From NCBI RefSeq assembly GCF_900156895.1, contig NZ_FTPD01000013.1, positions 62,001 through 126,000 of the forward strand: 64,000 nt of DNA, read 5' to 3'. Shown here one piece after another: positions 46,474-55,582 of this stretch. Under the pieces are notes generated by a model. That model was not told the DNA's origin, did no database searches, and saw only the letters and a program-made list of their open reading frames with translations. The DNA is from Mesorhizobium prunaredense (GTDB taxonomy: Bacteria; Pseudomonadota; Alphaproteobacteria; Rhizobiales; Rhizobiaceae). The first letter of the stretch is position 1, and each line of letters opens with the position of its first letter. A program made the translations under genes and the position numbers.

Positions 46474-48081
46474 ATGGGATTCCATAAATTGGCTGAAGAC
46501 ATCACGAACGCGGTGGCGCGCCGCCGCACTTTCGCGATCATCGCGCATCCGGACGCCGGCAAGACGACGCTGACCGAAAAGCTGCTTTTGTTCGGCGGCG
46601 CCATCCAGCTTGCCGGCGAGGTCAAGGCCAAGAAGGATCGCATCCAGACCCGGTCGGACTGGATGAAGATCGAGCGCGAGCGCGGCATTTCGGTCGTCAC
46701 CTCGGTGATGACCTTCGAGTATGAGGACAATGTCTTTAATTTGCTCGACACGCCCGGCCACGAGGATTTCGCCGACGATACCTATCGCACGCTGTCAGCA
46801 GTCGATGCGGCGGTCATGGTCATCGACGCCGCCAAGGGTATCGAGCCGCGCACGCTAAAACTGTTCGAGGTCTGCCGGCTGCGTGACATCCCGATCATAA
46901 CCTTCGTCAACAAGATGGATCGCGAAAGCCGCGACCCGTTTGAGATCCTCGACGAGATCGAGCAGAAGCTGGCACTGGACACCGCACCAATCACCTGGCC
47001 GATCGGCCGCGGCAAGACCTTTTCCGGCACCTACCATCTGGCGCTGAACGCCGTGCGCAAGGGCGACGCGGAGAAAGAACGCACGCCGGTCAATGGTCCC
47101 GACTCCAACCGCGTCGCCGGCCTGTTGCCGGAGAACGAGCGCGAGGCTTTCATCGAGGAGCTGGAACTGGCGCGCGAAGCCTGCCGCCCGCTCGACATCG
47201 ATGCGTTCCGCGAGGGCCATCTGACGCCGGTCTATTTCGGCTCGGCGCTGCGCAATTATGGCGTGCGCGACCTGATCGAGGCGCTTGGCGCCTACGGGCC
47301 GCCGCCGCGCGCGCAGGAGGCCGACACCCGCAAGGTCGAGGCGACCGAGGACAGGATGACCTCCTTCGTCTTCAAGATCCAGGCCAACATGGATCCCAAC
47401 CACCGCGACCGCATCGCCTTCGTCCGCGTCTGCTCGGGCAGGCTCGAGCGCGGCATGAAGGCAAAACTGGTGCGCACCGGAAAGCCGATGAGCCTGTCGG
47501 CGCCGCAATTCTTCTTCGCCCGCACCCGTGTCACCGCCGACGAGGCCTTTGCTGGCGACGTCGTCGGCATCCCCAACCATGGCACGCTGCGCATCGGCGA
47601 CACGCTGACCGAGGGCGAGGAGATCCTGTTCCGCGGCGTGCCGAATTTCGCGCCGGAAATCCTGCGCCGCGTCCGTCTCGGCGACGCGATGAAGGCCAAG
47701 AAGCTGAAGGAGGCGCTGCACCAGATGGCCGAGGAAGGCGTCGTGCAACTGTTCTCGCCGGAGGACGGTTCGCCGGCAATCGTCGGCGTCGTCGGTGCGC
47801 TGCAGCTCGACGTGCTGAAGGAGCGGCTGAACATTGAATACACGCTGCCTGTCGATTTCGAGATGTCGCGCTTTTCCGTATGCCGCTGGATATCGGCCGA
47901 CGACAAGGCCGAGATGCATCGCTTCATCGAGGCGCATCGCGGCGACATCGCCCGCGATCTCGATAACGATCCGGTGTTCCTGGCCCAGCACGCCTTTTCG
48001 CTCAACTACGAGGCCGAGCGCTGGAAGGCGATCCGCTTCGCAGCGGTCAAGGATTACCAGGTCCGCGACAAGGCGGCTTGA
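46474..48081 (+). CDS. prfC: Peptide chain release factor 3
   Basis: 535 residues, translational GTPase. G1 AHPDAGKTTLTEKLL (about 24-38), G3 DTPGHEDF, G4 NKMD, and the RF3-specific C terminus (ADDKAEMHRFIEAHRGDIARDLDNDPVFLAQ). It releases RF1/RF2 from the ribosome after termination. Monocistronic, followed by a RIME-like repeat. Confidence 0.96.
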   Translation: MGFHKLAEDITNAVARRRTFAIIAHPDAGKTTLTEKLLLFGGAIQLAGEVKAKKDRIQTRSDWMKIERERGISVVTSVMTFEYEDNVFNLLDTPGHEDFADDTYRTLSAVDAAVMVIDAAKGIEPRTLKLFEVCRLRDIPIITFVNKMDRESRDPFEILDEIEQKLALDTAPITWPIGRGKTFSGTYHLALNAVRKGDAEKERTPVNGPDSNRVAGLLPENEREAFIEELELAREACRPLDIDAFREGHLTPVYFGSALRNYGVRDLIEALGAYGPPPRAQEADTRKVEATEDRMTSFVFKIQANMDPNHRDRIAFVRVCSGRLERGMKAKLVRTGKPMSLSAPQFFFARTRVTADEAFAGDVVGIPNHGTLRIGDTLTEGEEILFRGVPNFAPEILRRVRLGDAMKAKKLKEALHQMAEEGVVQLFSPEDGSPAIVGVVGALQLDVLKERLNIEYTLPVDFEMSRFSVCRWISADDKAEMHRFIEAHRGDIARDLDNDPVFLAQHAFSLNYEAERWKAIRFAAVKDYQVRDKAA

Positions 48082-48121
48082 GCTGCGCCGTATGGCCGCC
48101 AAGATCACACTCGCGCGTTGC

Positions 48122-48297
48122 GCCGCCCCTCATCCGCCTGCCGGCACCTTCTCCCCGTATAGTGACGGGGAGAAGGGGGCTGGCCGCAATGCCAACGCCT
48201 TCCTGCAACGTGGGTAATTGGCGAAATCATGTATGAGAGCGCCCCTCTCCCCGTCACTATACGGGGAGAGGATGCCGGCAGGCAGGTGAGGGGCGGC
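48122..48297. repeat. RIME-like mosaic repeat between prfC and a convergent gene
   Basis: The left block 48122-48176 (GCCGCCCCTCA, CTGCCGGC, then the hairpin CTTCTCCCCGT-ATAGTG-ACGGGGAGAAG) recurs as an inverted block at 48244-48297. About 67 bp of unrelated DNA separate them. The same unit occurs at 62415-62542. Confidence 0.85.
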
Positions 48298-48359
48298 GCC
48301 GACTTCGGCAGTTGATATTCCCAAAATCGGGCGAAGATCGCCAGTCGGGAGCGACTCGC

Positions 48360-48833
48360 TCACCCCCTGGCGGCCTCTTCGATCTTGGCGATGTCGATCT
48401 TGGTCATCTGCATCATCGCCTGCATGACACGGCCGGCCTTTTCGGTGTCGGGGTCCTGCAGCAGTCTAGGCAATTGCTCCGGCACGACCTGCCAGGAGAC
48501 GCCGAATTTGTCCTTCAGCCAGCTGCACTGGCTGGGCTCGCCACCGCCCTCGATGAGCCTGTCCCAGAAATAGTCGACCTCCTCCTGCGTCTTGCAGTCG
48601 ATGGACAGCGAGACTGCCTCGGTGAACTTGAATTGCGGCCCGCCGTTGAGCGCCTGGAACTGCACGCCGTCGAGCTCGAAATAGGTCACCAGCACCTTGC
48701 CCTCATTATCGCCGCTGCCCTTGGGCCAGCGCATCACGCTCAGCACCTTCGAGTTCTTGAAGATGGAGATGTAGTGGTTCATGGCCTCCTCGGCCTGGTC
48801 GTCGAACCACAGGCAGGGGGTGATCTTTTGCAT
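48360..48833 (-). CDS. VOC superfamily protein (PhnB/3-demethylubiquinone methyltransferase-like fold)
   Basis: 157 residues: [33 protein letters not shown] and [22 protein letters not shown] style segments (here [15 protein letters not shown]) are typical of the PhnB-like glyoxalase fold. The C-terminal [38 protein letters not shown] is characteristic. No enzymatic role has been settled for this group. A 298-bp gap follows to ilvD on the other strand, in which I see no gene. Confidence 0.85.
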   Translation of the reverse strand: MQKITPCLWFDDQAEEAMNHYISIFKNSKVLSVMRWPKGSGDNEGKVLVTYFELDGVQFQALNGGPQFKFTEAVSLSIDCKTQEEVDYFWDRLIEGGGEPSQCSWLKDKFGVSWQVVPEQLPRLLQDPDTEKAGRVMQAMMQMTKIDIAKIEEAARG

Positions 48834-49131
48834 TTTCTTGCTCCTCGGGCTGTTTTGGCTTTGTTTTCACGCGTACAACGGCCGGCTGGCGATTGATGCC
48901 GGTCGCCGCCGTCTGCCCAAGGACGCTCGAACAAAACACGATCCGACAGCACCTCCGACTTTTTTTACGGCCTGGTCCGGCTGCCGGTTTTGGCTCGAGG
49001 CCATCGCCGCTGGATCCATTATCTGGCGCATCGCAAAACCGTGGCCAGACCAGACCGCGGCGTATATAACGCCGCTCAATTCCGGTTTTCCGCGCCTGTC
49101 CGGGCGCGACGCAGACAGCAAGGGACAGCCT

Positions 49132-50976
49132 ATGCCCGCCTATCGCTCCCGCACCACCACCCATGGCCGCAACATGGCCGGCGCCCGCGGCCTGTGGCGC
49201 GCCACCGGCATGAAGGATTCCGACTTCGGCAAGCCGATCATCGCGGTGGTCAATTCCTTCACCCAGTTCGTGCCAGGCCACGTCCATCTCAAGGATCTCG
49301 GCCAGCTGGTCGCCCGCGAGATCGAGAAGGCCGGCGGCGTTGCGAAAGAGTTCAACACCATCGCTGTCGACGACGGCATCGCCATGGGCCATGACGGCAT
49401 GCTCTATTCGCTGCCGTCGCGCGAGTTGATCGCCGACTCGGTCGAGTACATGGTCAATGCCCACTGCGCCGACGCGATGGTCTGCATCTCGAATTGCGAC
49501 AAGATCACGCCGGGCATGCTGATGGCGTCGCTGCGTCTCAACATCCCGACCGTCTTCGTCTCCGGCGGCCCGATGGAAGCCGGCAAGGTGGTGCTTGCCG
49601 GCAAGACGCAGGCGCTTGACCTGGTCGACGCCATGGTCGCGGCAGCCGACGACAAGATCTCCGACGAGGACGTCAAGACCATCGAGCGCTCGGCCTGCCC
49701 GACCTGCGGCTCCTGCTCGGGCATGTTCACCGCCAATTCAATGAATTGCCTGACCGAGGCGCTCGGCCTTTCGCTGCCCGGTAACGGTTCGACGCTGGCG
49801 ACGCACGCCGAACGCAGGCGGCTGTTCGTCGAGGCCGGCCACCTGATCGTCGATCTCGCCCAGCGCTACTACGAGCAGGACGACGACACCGCGCTGCCGC
49901 GCAGCATCGCCTCGAAGGGAGCCTTCGAGAACGCCATGACCCTCGACATCGCCATGGGCGGCTCGACCAACACCGTGCTGCACATCCTGGCTGCCGCGCA
50001 TGAGGGCGAGATCGATTTCGATCAGGACGACATTGACGCGCTGTCGCGCAAGGTGCCGGTGCTATGCAAGGTTGCCCCCGCCAAGGCGGATGTGCACATG
50101 GAAGACGTCCACCGCGCCGGCGGCATCATGGCGATCCTCGGTCAGCTCGATAACGCCGGCCTGATCAACCGCGACCTGCCGACGGTGCACACCGCAAGCC
50201 TCGGCGAAGCGCTCGACCATTGGGATATCTCGCGCACGACAAGCCAGAATGTCCGCGACTTCTTTCTGGCGGCCCCGGGCGGCGTGCCGACGCAGGTCGC
50301 CTTCAGCCAGGATCGGCGCTGGGACGAACTCGATCTCGACCGGGAGAAGGGTGTCATCCGCTCGGCCCAATATCCTTTTTCCAAGGATGGTGGCCTTGCC
50401 GTGCTGAAAGGCAACCTGGCGCTCGACGGCTGCATCGTGAAGACCGCGGGTGTCGATGAATCGATCCTGAAATTCACCGGCCCGGCCAGGGTGTTCGAAA
50501 GCCAGGACGCCAGCGTCAAGGCGATCCTGTCCAACGAGATCAAGGCCGGCGATGTCGTCGTCATCCGCTACGAAGGGCCGCGCGGCGGCCCCGGCATGCA
50601 GGAAATGCTCTACCCGACCAGCTATTTGAAGTCGAAGGGCCTCGGGAAGGCCTGCGCGCTGGTCACCGATGGCCGCTTCTCCGGCGGCACCTCCGGCCTG
50701 TCGATCGGCCATGCCTCTCCCGAGGCGGCGGAAGGCGGGCTGATCGGGCTGGTGCATGAGGGCGACACGATCGAGATCGATATCCCGAACCGCACCATCC
50801 GGCTTGCCGTCGACGATGCCGAACTGGCCGCCCGCCGCGCCGCGATGGAGGCCAAGGGAGCCGCCGCCTGGAAGCCCGAGGAAAAGCGCAAGCGCAAGGT
50901 GACGATGGCCTTGCGCGCCTATGCCTCGATGGCGACCAGCGCTGCAAAGGGTGCGGTAAGGCATGTGCCGGAATAG
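49132..50976 (+). CDS. ilvD: Dihydroxy-acid dehydratase
   Basis: 614 residues from ATG 49132 ([29 protein letters not shown]), after AGGGA; the open frame extends to 48781 but is non-coding there. The Fe-S cluster Cys residues are at C122 ([10 protein letters not shown]) and C195 ([16 protein letters not shown]), with the catalytic KxxG segment [16 protein letters not shown] near the end. It makes 2-keto acids for valine, leucine and isoleucine. A short imperfect hairpin (around 50983-51014) lies between it and the next gene. Confidence 0.97.
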   Translation: MPAYRSRTTTHGRNMAGARGLWRATGMKDSDFGKPIIAVVNSFTQFVPGHVHLKDLGQLVAREIEKAGGVAKEFNTIAVDDGIAMGHDGMLYSLPSRELIADSVEYMVNAHCADAMVCISNCDKITPGMLMASLRLNIPTVFVSGGPMEAGKVVLAGKTQALDLVDAMVAAADDKISDEDVKTIERSACPTCGSCSGMFTANSMNCLTEALGLSLPGNGSTLATHAERRRLFVEAGHLIVDLAQRYYEQDDDTALPRSIASKGAFENAMTLDIAMGGSTNTVLHILAAAHEGEIDFDQDDIDALSRKVPVLCKVAPAKADVHMEDVHRAGGIMAILGQLDNAGLINRDLPTVHTASLGEALDHWDISRTTSQNVRDFFLAAPGGVPTQVAFSQDRRWDELDLDREKGVIRSAQYPFSKDGGLAVLKGNLALDGCIVKTAGVDESILKFTGPARVFESQDASVKAILSNEIKAGDVVVIRYEGPRGGPGMQEMLYPTSYLKSKGLGKACALVTDGRFSGGTSGLSIGHASPEAAEGGLIGLVHEGDTIEIDIPNRTIRLAVDDAELAARRAAMEAKGAAAWKPEEKRKRKVTMALRAYASMATSAAKGAVRHVPE

Positions 50977-51054
50977 GGCTCGCTTTTCCTTCTCCCACAG
51001 GGAGAAAGGAGAGCCGCGGCTGAAAGTTCCGGCTTTTGAACGAGGTGGCTTTAG

Positions 51055-52365
51055 ATGGATTTCGACCTTATCGTCCGCGGCGGCACGCTGCCCGACGGCA
51101 GGATCGCCGATATCGGCGTCATCGGCGAGACGATCGCGGCCATCGAGCCGGCGCTGAACGCTGGCACGGGCACGGCGATTGACGCCCATGGCAATCTGAT
51201 CTCTCCGCCCTTCGTCGATCCGCATTTTCACATGGACGCCACGCTCTCGCTGGGCATCCCGCGCATCAACGTGTCGGGCACGCTGCTCGAAGGCATCTCG
51301 CTGTGGGGCGAACTGAAGCCGCTGTTGACGCACGAAGCGGTGCGCGACCGCGCGCTCGCTTATTGCGACTGGGCAGTGTCGATGGGCCTGCTCGCCATCC
51401 GCAGCCATGTCGATGTCTGCGATACCAGGCTGCTGGCGGTCGAAGCCCTGCTCGATGTGAAGAAGACCGTCGCGCCCTATATCGACCTGCAACTGGTCGC
51501 CTTCCCGCAGGATGGGTTTTATCGCTCGCCGACGGCGCGTGATAACACCATCCGCGCGCTCGACATGGGTGTCGACATCGTCGGCGGTATTCCGCATTTC
51601 GAGCGCACCATGGCCGACGGCACGCGTTCGGTGACGGAACTGTGCGAAATCGCGGCAGAACGCGGCCTCATGGTCGACCTGCATTGTGACGAGACCGATG
51701 ATCCGCTGTCGCGCCATATCGAACAACTGGCCTATGAGACACAACGCCTCGGCCTGCAGGGCAGGGTCGCCGGCTCGCATCTTACTTCGATGCACTCGAT
51801 GGACAATTACTATGTCTCGAAGCTGTTGCCGCTGATATCAGAGGCAGGCGTCTCGGCGATCCCCAATCCGCTGATCAACATCATGCTGCAGGGCCGCCAC
51901 GACACATTCCCCAAACGCCGCGGCCTGACGCGGGTCAAGGAAATGCTTGCCCACGGCATCCGCGTCGGCTGGGGCCAGGATTGCGTGCTCGACCCCTGGT
52001 ATTCGCTGGGCACCGCCGACATGCTCGACGTCGCCTTCATGGGCCTTCACGTTGCCCAGATGTCGAGCCCGGCCGACATGGCGCGCTGCTTCGACATGGT
52101 CACCAACGTCAACGCCGCCATCATGGGCCTCGACCATCTCGGCCTGGCGGTCGGCAAGCGCGCCAGCCTCGTCGTCCTTGATGCCGGCGATCCGGTCGAG
52201 GCCTTGCGCCTGCGTCCCGAGCGACTCTGTGTCATCGCCAGGGGCAAGGTGGTGGCCGAGCGGGCCAGGCAGGAAACACGGCTCTCGATCGCCGGACGGC
52301 CGGCAACAGCGAACCGCAGGCATCGCCCGTCTCAAAACTCCATCGATCAGATTGATAGGTCCTAA
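51055..52365 (+). CDS. Cytosine-deaminase-family amidohydrolase with altered substrate pocket
   Basis: 436 residues, aligned without gaps to E. coli CodA through the active site (offset of four). Metal ligands His57, His59 (DPHFH), His210 (HCDE) and Asp309 are kept, as are catalytic Glu213 and His242. However, the CodA GHDD motif reads GQDC: Cys310 replaces the Asp314 that contacts the cytosine amino group, and Gln308 replaces His312. It probably deaminates a related ring such as a modified pyrimidine, not cytosine itself. A codB permease gene is not seen; an EamA exporter lies nearby. Confidence 0.85.
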   Translation: MDFDLIVRGGTLPDGRIADIGVIGETIAAIEPALNAGTGTAIDAHGNLISPPFVDPHFHMDATLSLGIPRINVSGTLLEGISLWGELKPLLTHEAVRDRALAYCDWAVSMGLLAIRSHVDVCDTRLLAVEALLDVKKTVAPYIDLQLVAFPQDGFYRSPTARDNTIRALDMGVDIVGGIPHFERTMADGTRSVTELCEIAAERGLMVDLHCDETDDPLSRHIEQLAYETQRLGLQGRVAGSHLTSMHSMDNYYVSKLLPLISEAGVSAIPNPLINIMLQGRHDTFPKRRGLTRVKEMLAHGIRVGWGQDCVLDPWYSLGTADMLDVAFMGLHVAQMSSPADMARCFDMVTNVNAAIMGLDHLGLAVGKRASLVVLDAGDPVEALRLRPERLCVIARGKVVAERARQETRLSIAGRPATANRRHRPSQNSIDQIDRS

Positions 52366-52411
52366 CCACAAGCCTACAATCAACCTCCAGTTTTATGCCG
52401 AGGAGGATGCC

Positions 52412-52666
52412 ATGTGGCACAAGACGGCGATGGTGGTCGCGTTGGCGGCGACCTGTGCAGGCTGCATGACGGCCGAGGACCGTCGTGCCGCGGACGAGGC
52501 GAAATGCCGTTCCTACGGCTTCGTCAGGAAGAATGATGCCTTCGCCGAATGTCTGCAGCGCATCGATCTGGCGCGCCGCGCCGAACTCAGAAGTGCGTCG
52601 GTCTTCGATCCCTGGGATCGGCCGGTGATCTATCGTCCGGTTATCATTCGGCCACGGCCAAAGTAG
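52412..52666 (+). CDS. Small lipoprotein, hypothetical
   Basis: 84 residues with a lipoprotein signal (MWHKTAMVVALAATCAGCMTAED, lipobox Cys18). The short mature domain, AADEAKCRSYGFVRKNDAFAECLQRIDLARRAEL, has two Cys that may pair. This type is common in rhizobia. GAGGAGG precedes the ATG. Function unknown. Confidence 0.75.
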   Translation: MWHKTAMVVALAATCAGCMTAEDRRAADEAKCRSYGFVRKNDAFAECLQRIDLARRAELRSASVFDPWDRPVIYRPVIIRPRPK

Positions 52667-52806
52667 GCCGTTCCGATCGTCCGTACAGGCCCAGCCGATT
52701 TCCGGTCCCTGGTCTGGCCGGCTTCTCGATTTCCGCTCGTCAAAGCGGCTGCTTGCGTCTACGACACTGCCCACCGGGCTTTCATGCGGGAGGAAGCGAC
52801 ATCGGC

Positions 52807-53727
52807 ATGGCAGAGCCAACAGCCCAGAATTCGACGATCAGGAACGTGCTTTTGGCTGGCATTCTGCTGATGCTGGCCGGCGACTTCCTGTTTGCGTTGA
52901 ACGATGCGATGGGCAAATGGCTGGTCGCCAGCTTTTCCGTCGGTCAGGTTGTGCTGATCCGCTCGGTCGGCGCCTTTTTCGTGCTCGGTCCGATGATCGC
53001 GCGTCAAGGCTCGGCCAAGCTATTCCGCATGGAGCGCCTGGAATTGCAGGTCTTGCGTGTCGTCATGACGACGCTTGACACGGCGCTGTTCTACGCCGCC
53101 GTCGTCTATCTGCCGCTCGCCGACGTCATGAGCTTCTACATGGCGGGGCCGATCTACGTGGCGGCGCTGTCCCACCTGTTGCTTGGTGAAAAGGTCGGCT
53201 GGCGCCGCTGGATGGCGATCCTGGTCGGCTTCTGCGGCGTGCTGATCATGCTCGAACCGTCCTCGGCCGCGTTTTCGCTGTCGTCGACCTTCGCGCTGGC
53301 TGGAAGCATTTCATTCGCCTTCGCCATCATCCTCAACCGGCGGTTGCGCGGCACCAGCGACACCTCGCTCGTTACCTGGCAAACCATCGGCACGCTGCTG
53401 GTCGGCGGGTTTCTCACCATCGGCAACTGGCAGACGCCGTCCTCGCTCGATTTCGGCGCCATGCTGCTTCTTGGCATCGTCTCCTGCGGCGCGCATCTGA
53501 TGATCACCAGGGCGCTGAAGCTGGCGCCGGCGTCGACGCTGGCGCCGCTGCATTACAGCCTGCTGTTGTGGGCCGTCATCTTCGGGCTGGCCTTCTTCGG
53601 CGACATGCCCGGCCCGCGCATCCTGATCGGCTCGGGCATCATCGTGCTGGCCGGCCTGTTCATCTTCCATCGCCAGAAAGTGGTCGACACGGTGCCGCCC
53701 GAAAACGTGCCGAAAGGTGTCAACTAG
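52807..53727 (+). CDS. EamA/DMT family transporter
   Basis: 306 residues, ten hydrophobic helices in two EamA repeats (first from NVLLAGILLMLAGDFLFALNDAMGKWLV, second from SLSSTFALAGSISFAFAIILNRRLRG). ATG 52807 starts the usual family N terminus; longer frames are non-coding. It is likely an exporter of a small metabolite; substrate unknown. Confidence 0.87.
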   Translation: MAEPTAQNSTIRNVLLAGILLMLAGDFLFALNDAMGKWLVASFSVGQVVLIRSVGAFFVLGPMIARQGSAKLFRMERLELQVLRVVMTTLDTALFYAAVVYLPLADVMSFYMAGPIYVAALSHLLLGEKVGWRRWMAILVGFCGVLIMLEPSSAAFSLSSTFALAGSISFAFAIILNRRLRGTSDTSLVTWQTIGTLLVGGFLTIGNWQTPSSLDFGAMLLLGIVSCGAHLMITRALKLAPASTLAPLHYSLLLWAVIFGLAFFGDMPGPRILIGSGIIVLAGLFIFHRQKVVDTVPPENVPKGVN

Positions 53728-53772
53728 GGTCCAGATTTCTGGTACCTTAAGGTTCAGATTTTTGGTACTTAA
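53728..53772. repeat. Tandem 22-23 bp direct repeat between convergent genes
   Basis: GGTCCAGATTTCTGGTACC plus TTAA (53728-53750), followed at once by GGTTCAGATTTTTGGTACT plus TAA (53751-53772). The second copy overlaps the last codons of the convergent kinase gene (stop 53769-53771). Each copy contains the near-palindrome CCAGATTTCTGG. Confidence 0.85.
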
Positions 53773-54671
53773 CCGGCGCGCACCGCCGCCAGATGCGTTG
53801 AGAAGTCGGCCGTCTCCATCAGCGCCCTGCAGCGTGAAAAACGACCGTCGGCATAGGCGCGGAAATCGTCGGCCGGATTGCTGTTGGCAAGCTGGATCAG
53901 CCCCCACAGCGTCCACAAGAGATCGCACATCGCCTTGTAGATGACGATGCGGCCGCGCTCCGCCGAGGTTGGCTCGCCTCCGAAATAGGCGCCCATCATC
54001 TCTTCCTCCTGTGCCGTATCAAACTGGCCTTCGACGCTGAGGTCGCCGAGATCCCAGAGCGGATCATTCATGCCGGAATATTCCCAGTCGACGATCCACA
54101 TCCTGTCGCCCGTATCGAGGAAGTTTTCGCACAGCGGATCGCAGTGGCAGGCGACGAGAGGCAGGGGATGCGCGGCAAGCGCCGAGCGCACGGTTTCCGC
54201 CTCGATAACGACGTCGTGGTAACCGGCAGGTAGGGCGACGTCCTTGGTCGACAGCACCTTCAGATAGTCGTCGATCATCGCAAACAGCTCGAAGCGGAAG
54301 GGAAACACCGCGCCGGATGTATGCAATCTGCGGAAGGCCTTGCCGGCACGCGCCGGACTGCCCGGCCGGGTCTTGAATTTTTCCGGCGACATCGTCTCGG
54401 CGCCGGCGACGAAGCGCGTCACCATCACGCCTGTCTCGCCGTCGACATGCAGCAGCTCGGGGCTGACGCCGGCCATCGCTGCCTCCCGCGCTGCCACCGC
54501 CTCGTTGGCGCGGTTGATATACTCCTCCGTGCCCTTGCCGGGAATCCGCAGGCAGGCATCTCCAGCCCTGAAGACGAAGTTGGTGAGGCCACCCAGCCGC
54601 TCCAGCGGTCCCTCGTAGCCGGCCAGCGCCGGAATGGCTGCAAGCGCCGCGCGTGCTTCCTCGTCCACCAT
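53769..54671 (-). CDS. Choline/aminoglycoside-kinase-like phosphotransferase, copy 1
   Basis: 300 residues, LicA/choline-kinase fold. The glycine loop is LGGLTNFVF (26-34). The Brenner loop CHCDPLCENF has Asp178 and Asn183 for catalysis and Mg binding, and WIVDWEYSG carries the DFG-like Asp195. It probably phosphorylates an amino-alcohol such as choline or ethanolamine derivatives. It is divergent from the methyltransferase gene and is related to the second kinase at 58033, though clearly a separate protein. Confidence 0.85.
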   Translation of the reverse strand: MVDEEARAALAAIPALAGYEGPLERLGGLTNFVFRAGDACLRIPGKGTEEYINRANEAVAAREAAMAGVSPELLHVDGETGVMVTRFVAGAETMSPEKFKTRPGSPARAGKAFRRLHTSGAVFPFRFELFAMIDDYLKVLSTKDVALPAGYHDVVIEAETVRSALAAHPLPLVACHCDPLCENFLDTGDRMWIVDWEYSGMNDPLWDLGDLSVEGQFDTAQEEEMMGAYFGGEPTSAERGRIVIYKAMCDLLWTLWGLIQLANSNPADDFRAYADGRFSRCRALMETADFSTHLAAVRAG

Positions 54672-54829
54672 CGCTTCTGCCCTCTTTCGCGTCTTATTTG
54701 TGGTGACGACGGTTCCACAAATTTCGCCGTTTGGCTATCATCGCCGGCATGCGGTTCACTCCAGCGCCGTGCGTTCCCGCAGGACGCGCTAAGGACGCTG
54801 CGGCGCTTTGATTTGCGGACGAGACTGTG

Positions 54830-55462
54830 ATGGCGGACAAGAAAAATGAAGGCGCGCTCGCCGCGGCCTATGCAGCGAAGCGGCCTGAAGAAGTGGCGGC
54901 GCTGTACGACCGCTGGTCCGACACCTACGACGCCGACATGTCGGCGGCCGGTTATCGCCATCCGACCATCTGCCTCGCCCTGCTTGCCCGCCACCTGCCG
55001 CGCGGCGCGGCGCCACTCCTCGATGCCGGCGCCGGCACCGGGCTCATCGGCGAGTGGCTGAAGATCGCGGGCTATCCGCAGGTCGAGGCGCTCGACATTT
55101 CGGAGGGCATGCTGGCCCAGGCAGCGCGCAAGGGCGTCTATTCGGCGCTTCACTGCCTGGCGCTCGGCGGTCCGCTGCCCTTCGCGGATGATGCCTATGC
55201 CGGCATCATATCGGCCGGCGTCTTCACCTCGGGCCATGTCGGCGCTGAGGGGTTGGACGAACTGATCCGCATCTGCCGGCCGGGCGGGATAATCGTGCTG
55301 ACGGTCAAGAACACGCTGTGGGACGCCGGCTTTTCCGCACGGATCGCCGACCTTGAGGCGAAGGGCGTCGTCACGCGCGCCGAGGAGACATCGCCCTATG
55401 TCTCCATGCCGGGCGAGGCCGATACCGTGCCCAGCCGCGGCCTCGTTCTGCGCGTGAACTGA
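54830..55462 (+). CDS. SAM-dependent methyltransferase (class I)
   Basis: 210 residues from ATG 54830 (GTG 54827 is adjacent). SAM-binding motif I is LLDAGAGTGLIG (63-74), then ALDISEGMLAQA (motif II) and GIISAGVFTSGHVG. The N-terminal LYDRWSDTYDADMSAAGYRHP pattern is that of small-molecule methyltransferases. It may methylate an amine or a ring; its position among kinases and a demethylase suggests a role in one-carbon handling of the same substrate. Substrate unknown. Confidence 0.85.
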   Translation: MADKKNEGALAAAYAAKRPEEVAALYDRWSDTYDADMSAAGYRHPTICLALLARHLPRGAAPLLDAGAGTGLIGEWLKIAGYPQVEALDISEGMLAQAARKGVYSALHCLALGGPLPFADDAYAGIISAGVFTSGHVGAEGLDELIRICRPGGIIVLTVKNTLWDAGFSARIADLEAKGVVTRAEETSPYVSMPGEADTVPSRGLVLRVN

Positions 55463-55582
55463 CCATCCTGCTCTAATGACTTGTCGCGCAAAAGCACGCC
55501 CCGGGCCTGACCCGAGGGTGCGCAGCGGTTTTGCGATACGACTTAAAGGGTCTCGCATGAATCCGTTCAGACGCGCCGCGCT

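Noticed and set aside
50062..51795. 577-residue open frame on the minus strand opposite ilvD and the deaminase gene
   Set aside because: It is antisense to two well-supported genes. The protein is His/Arg/Asp-rich without motifs, a typical GC-rich shadow.
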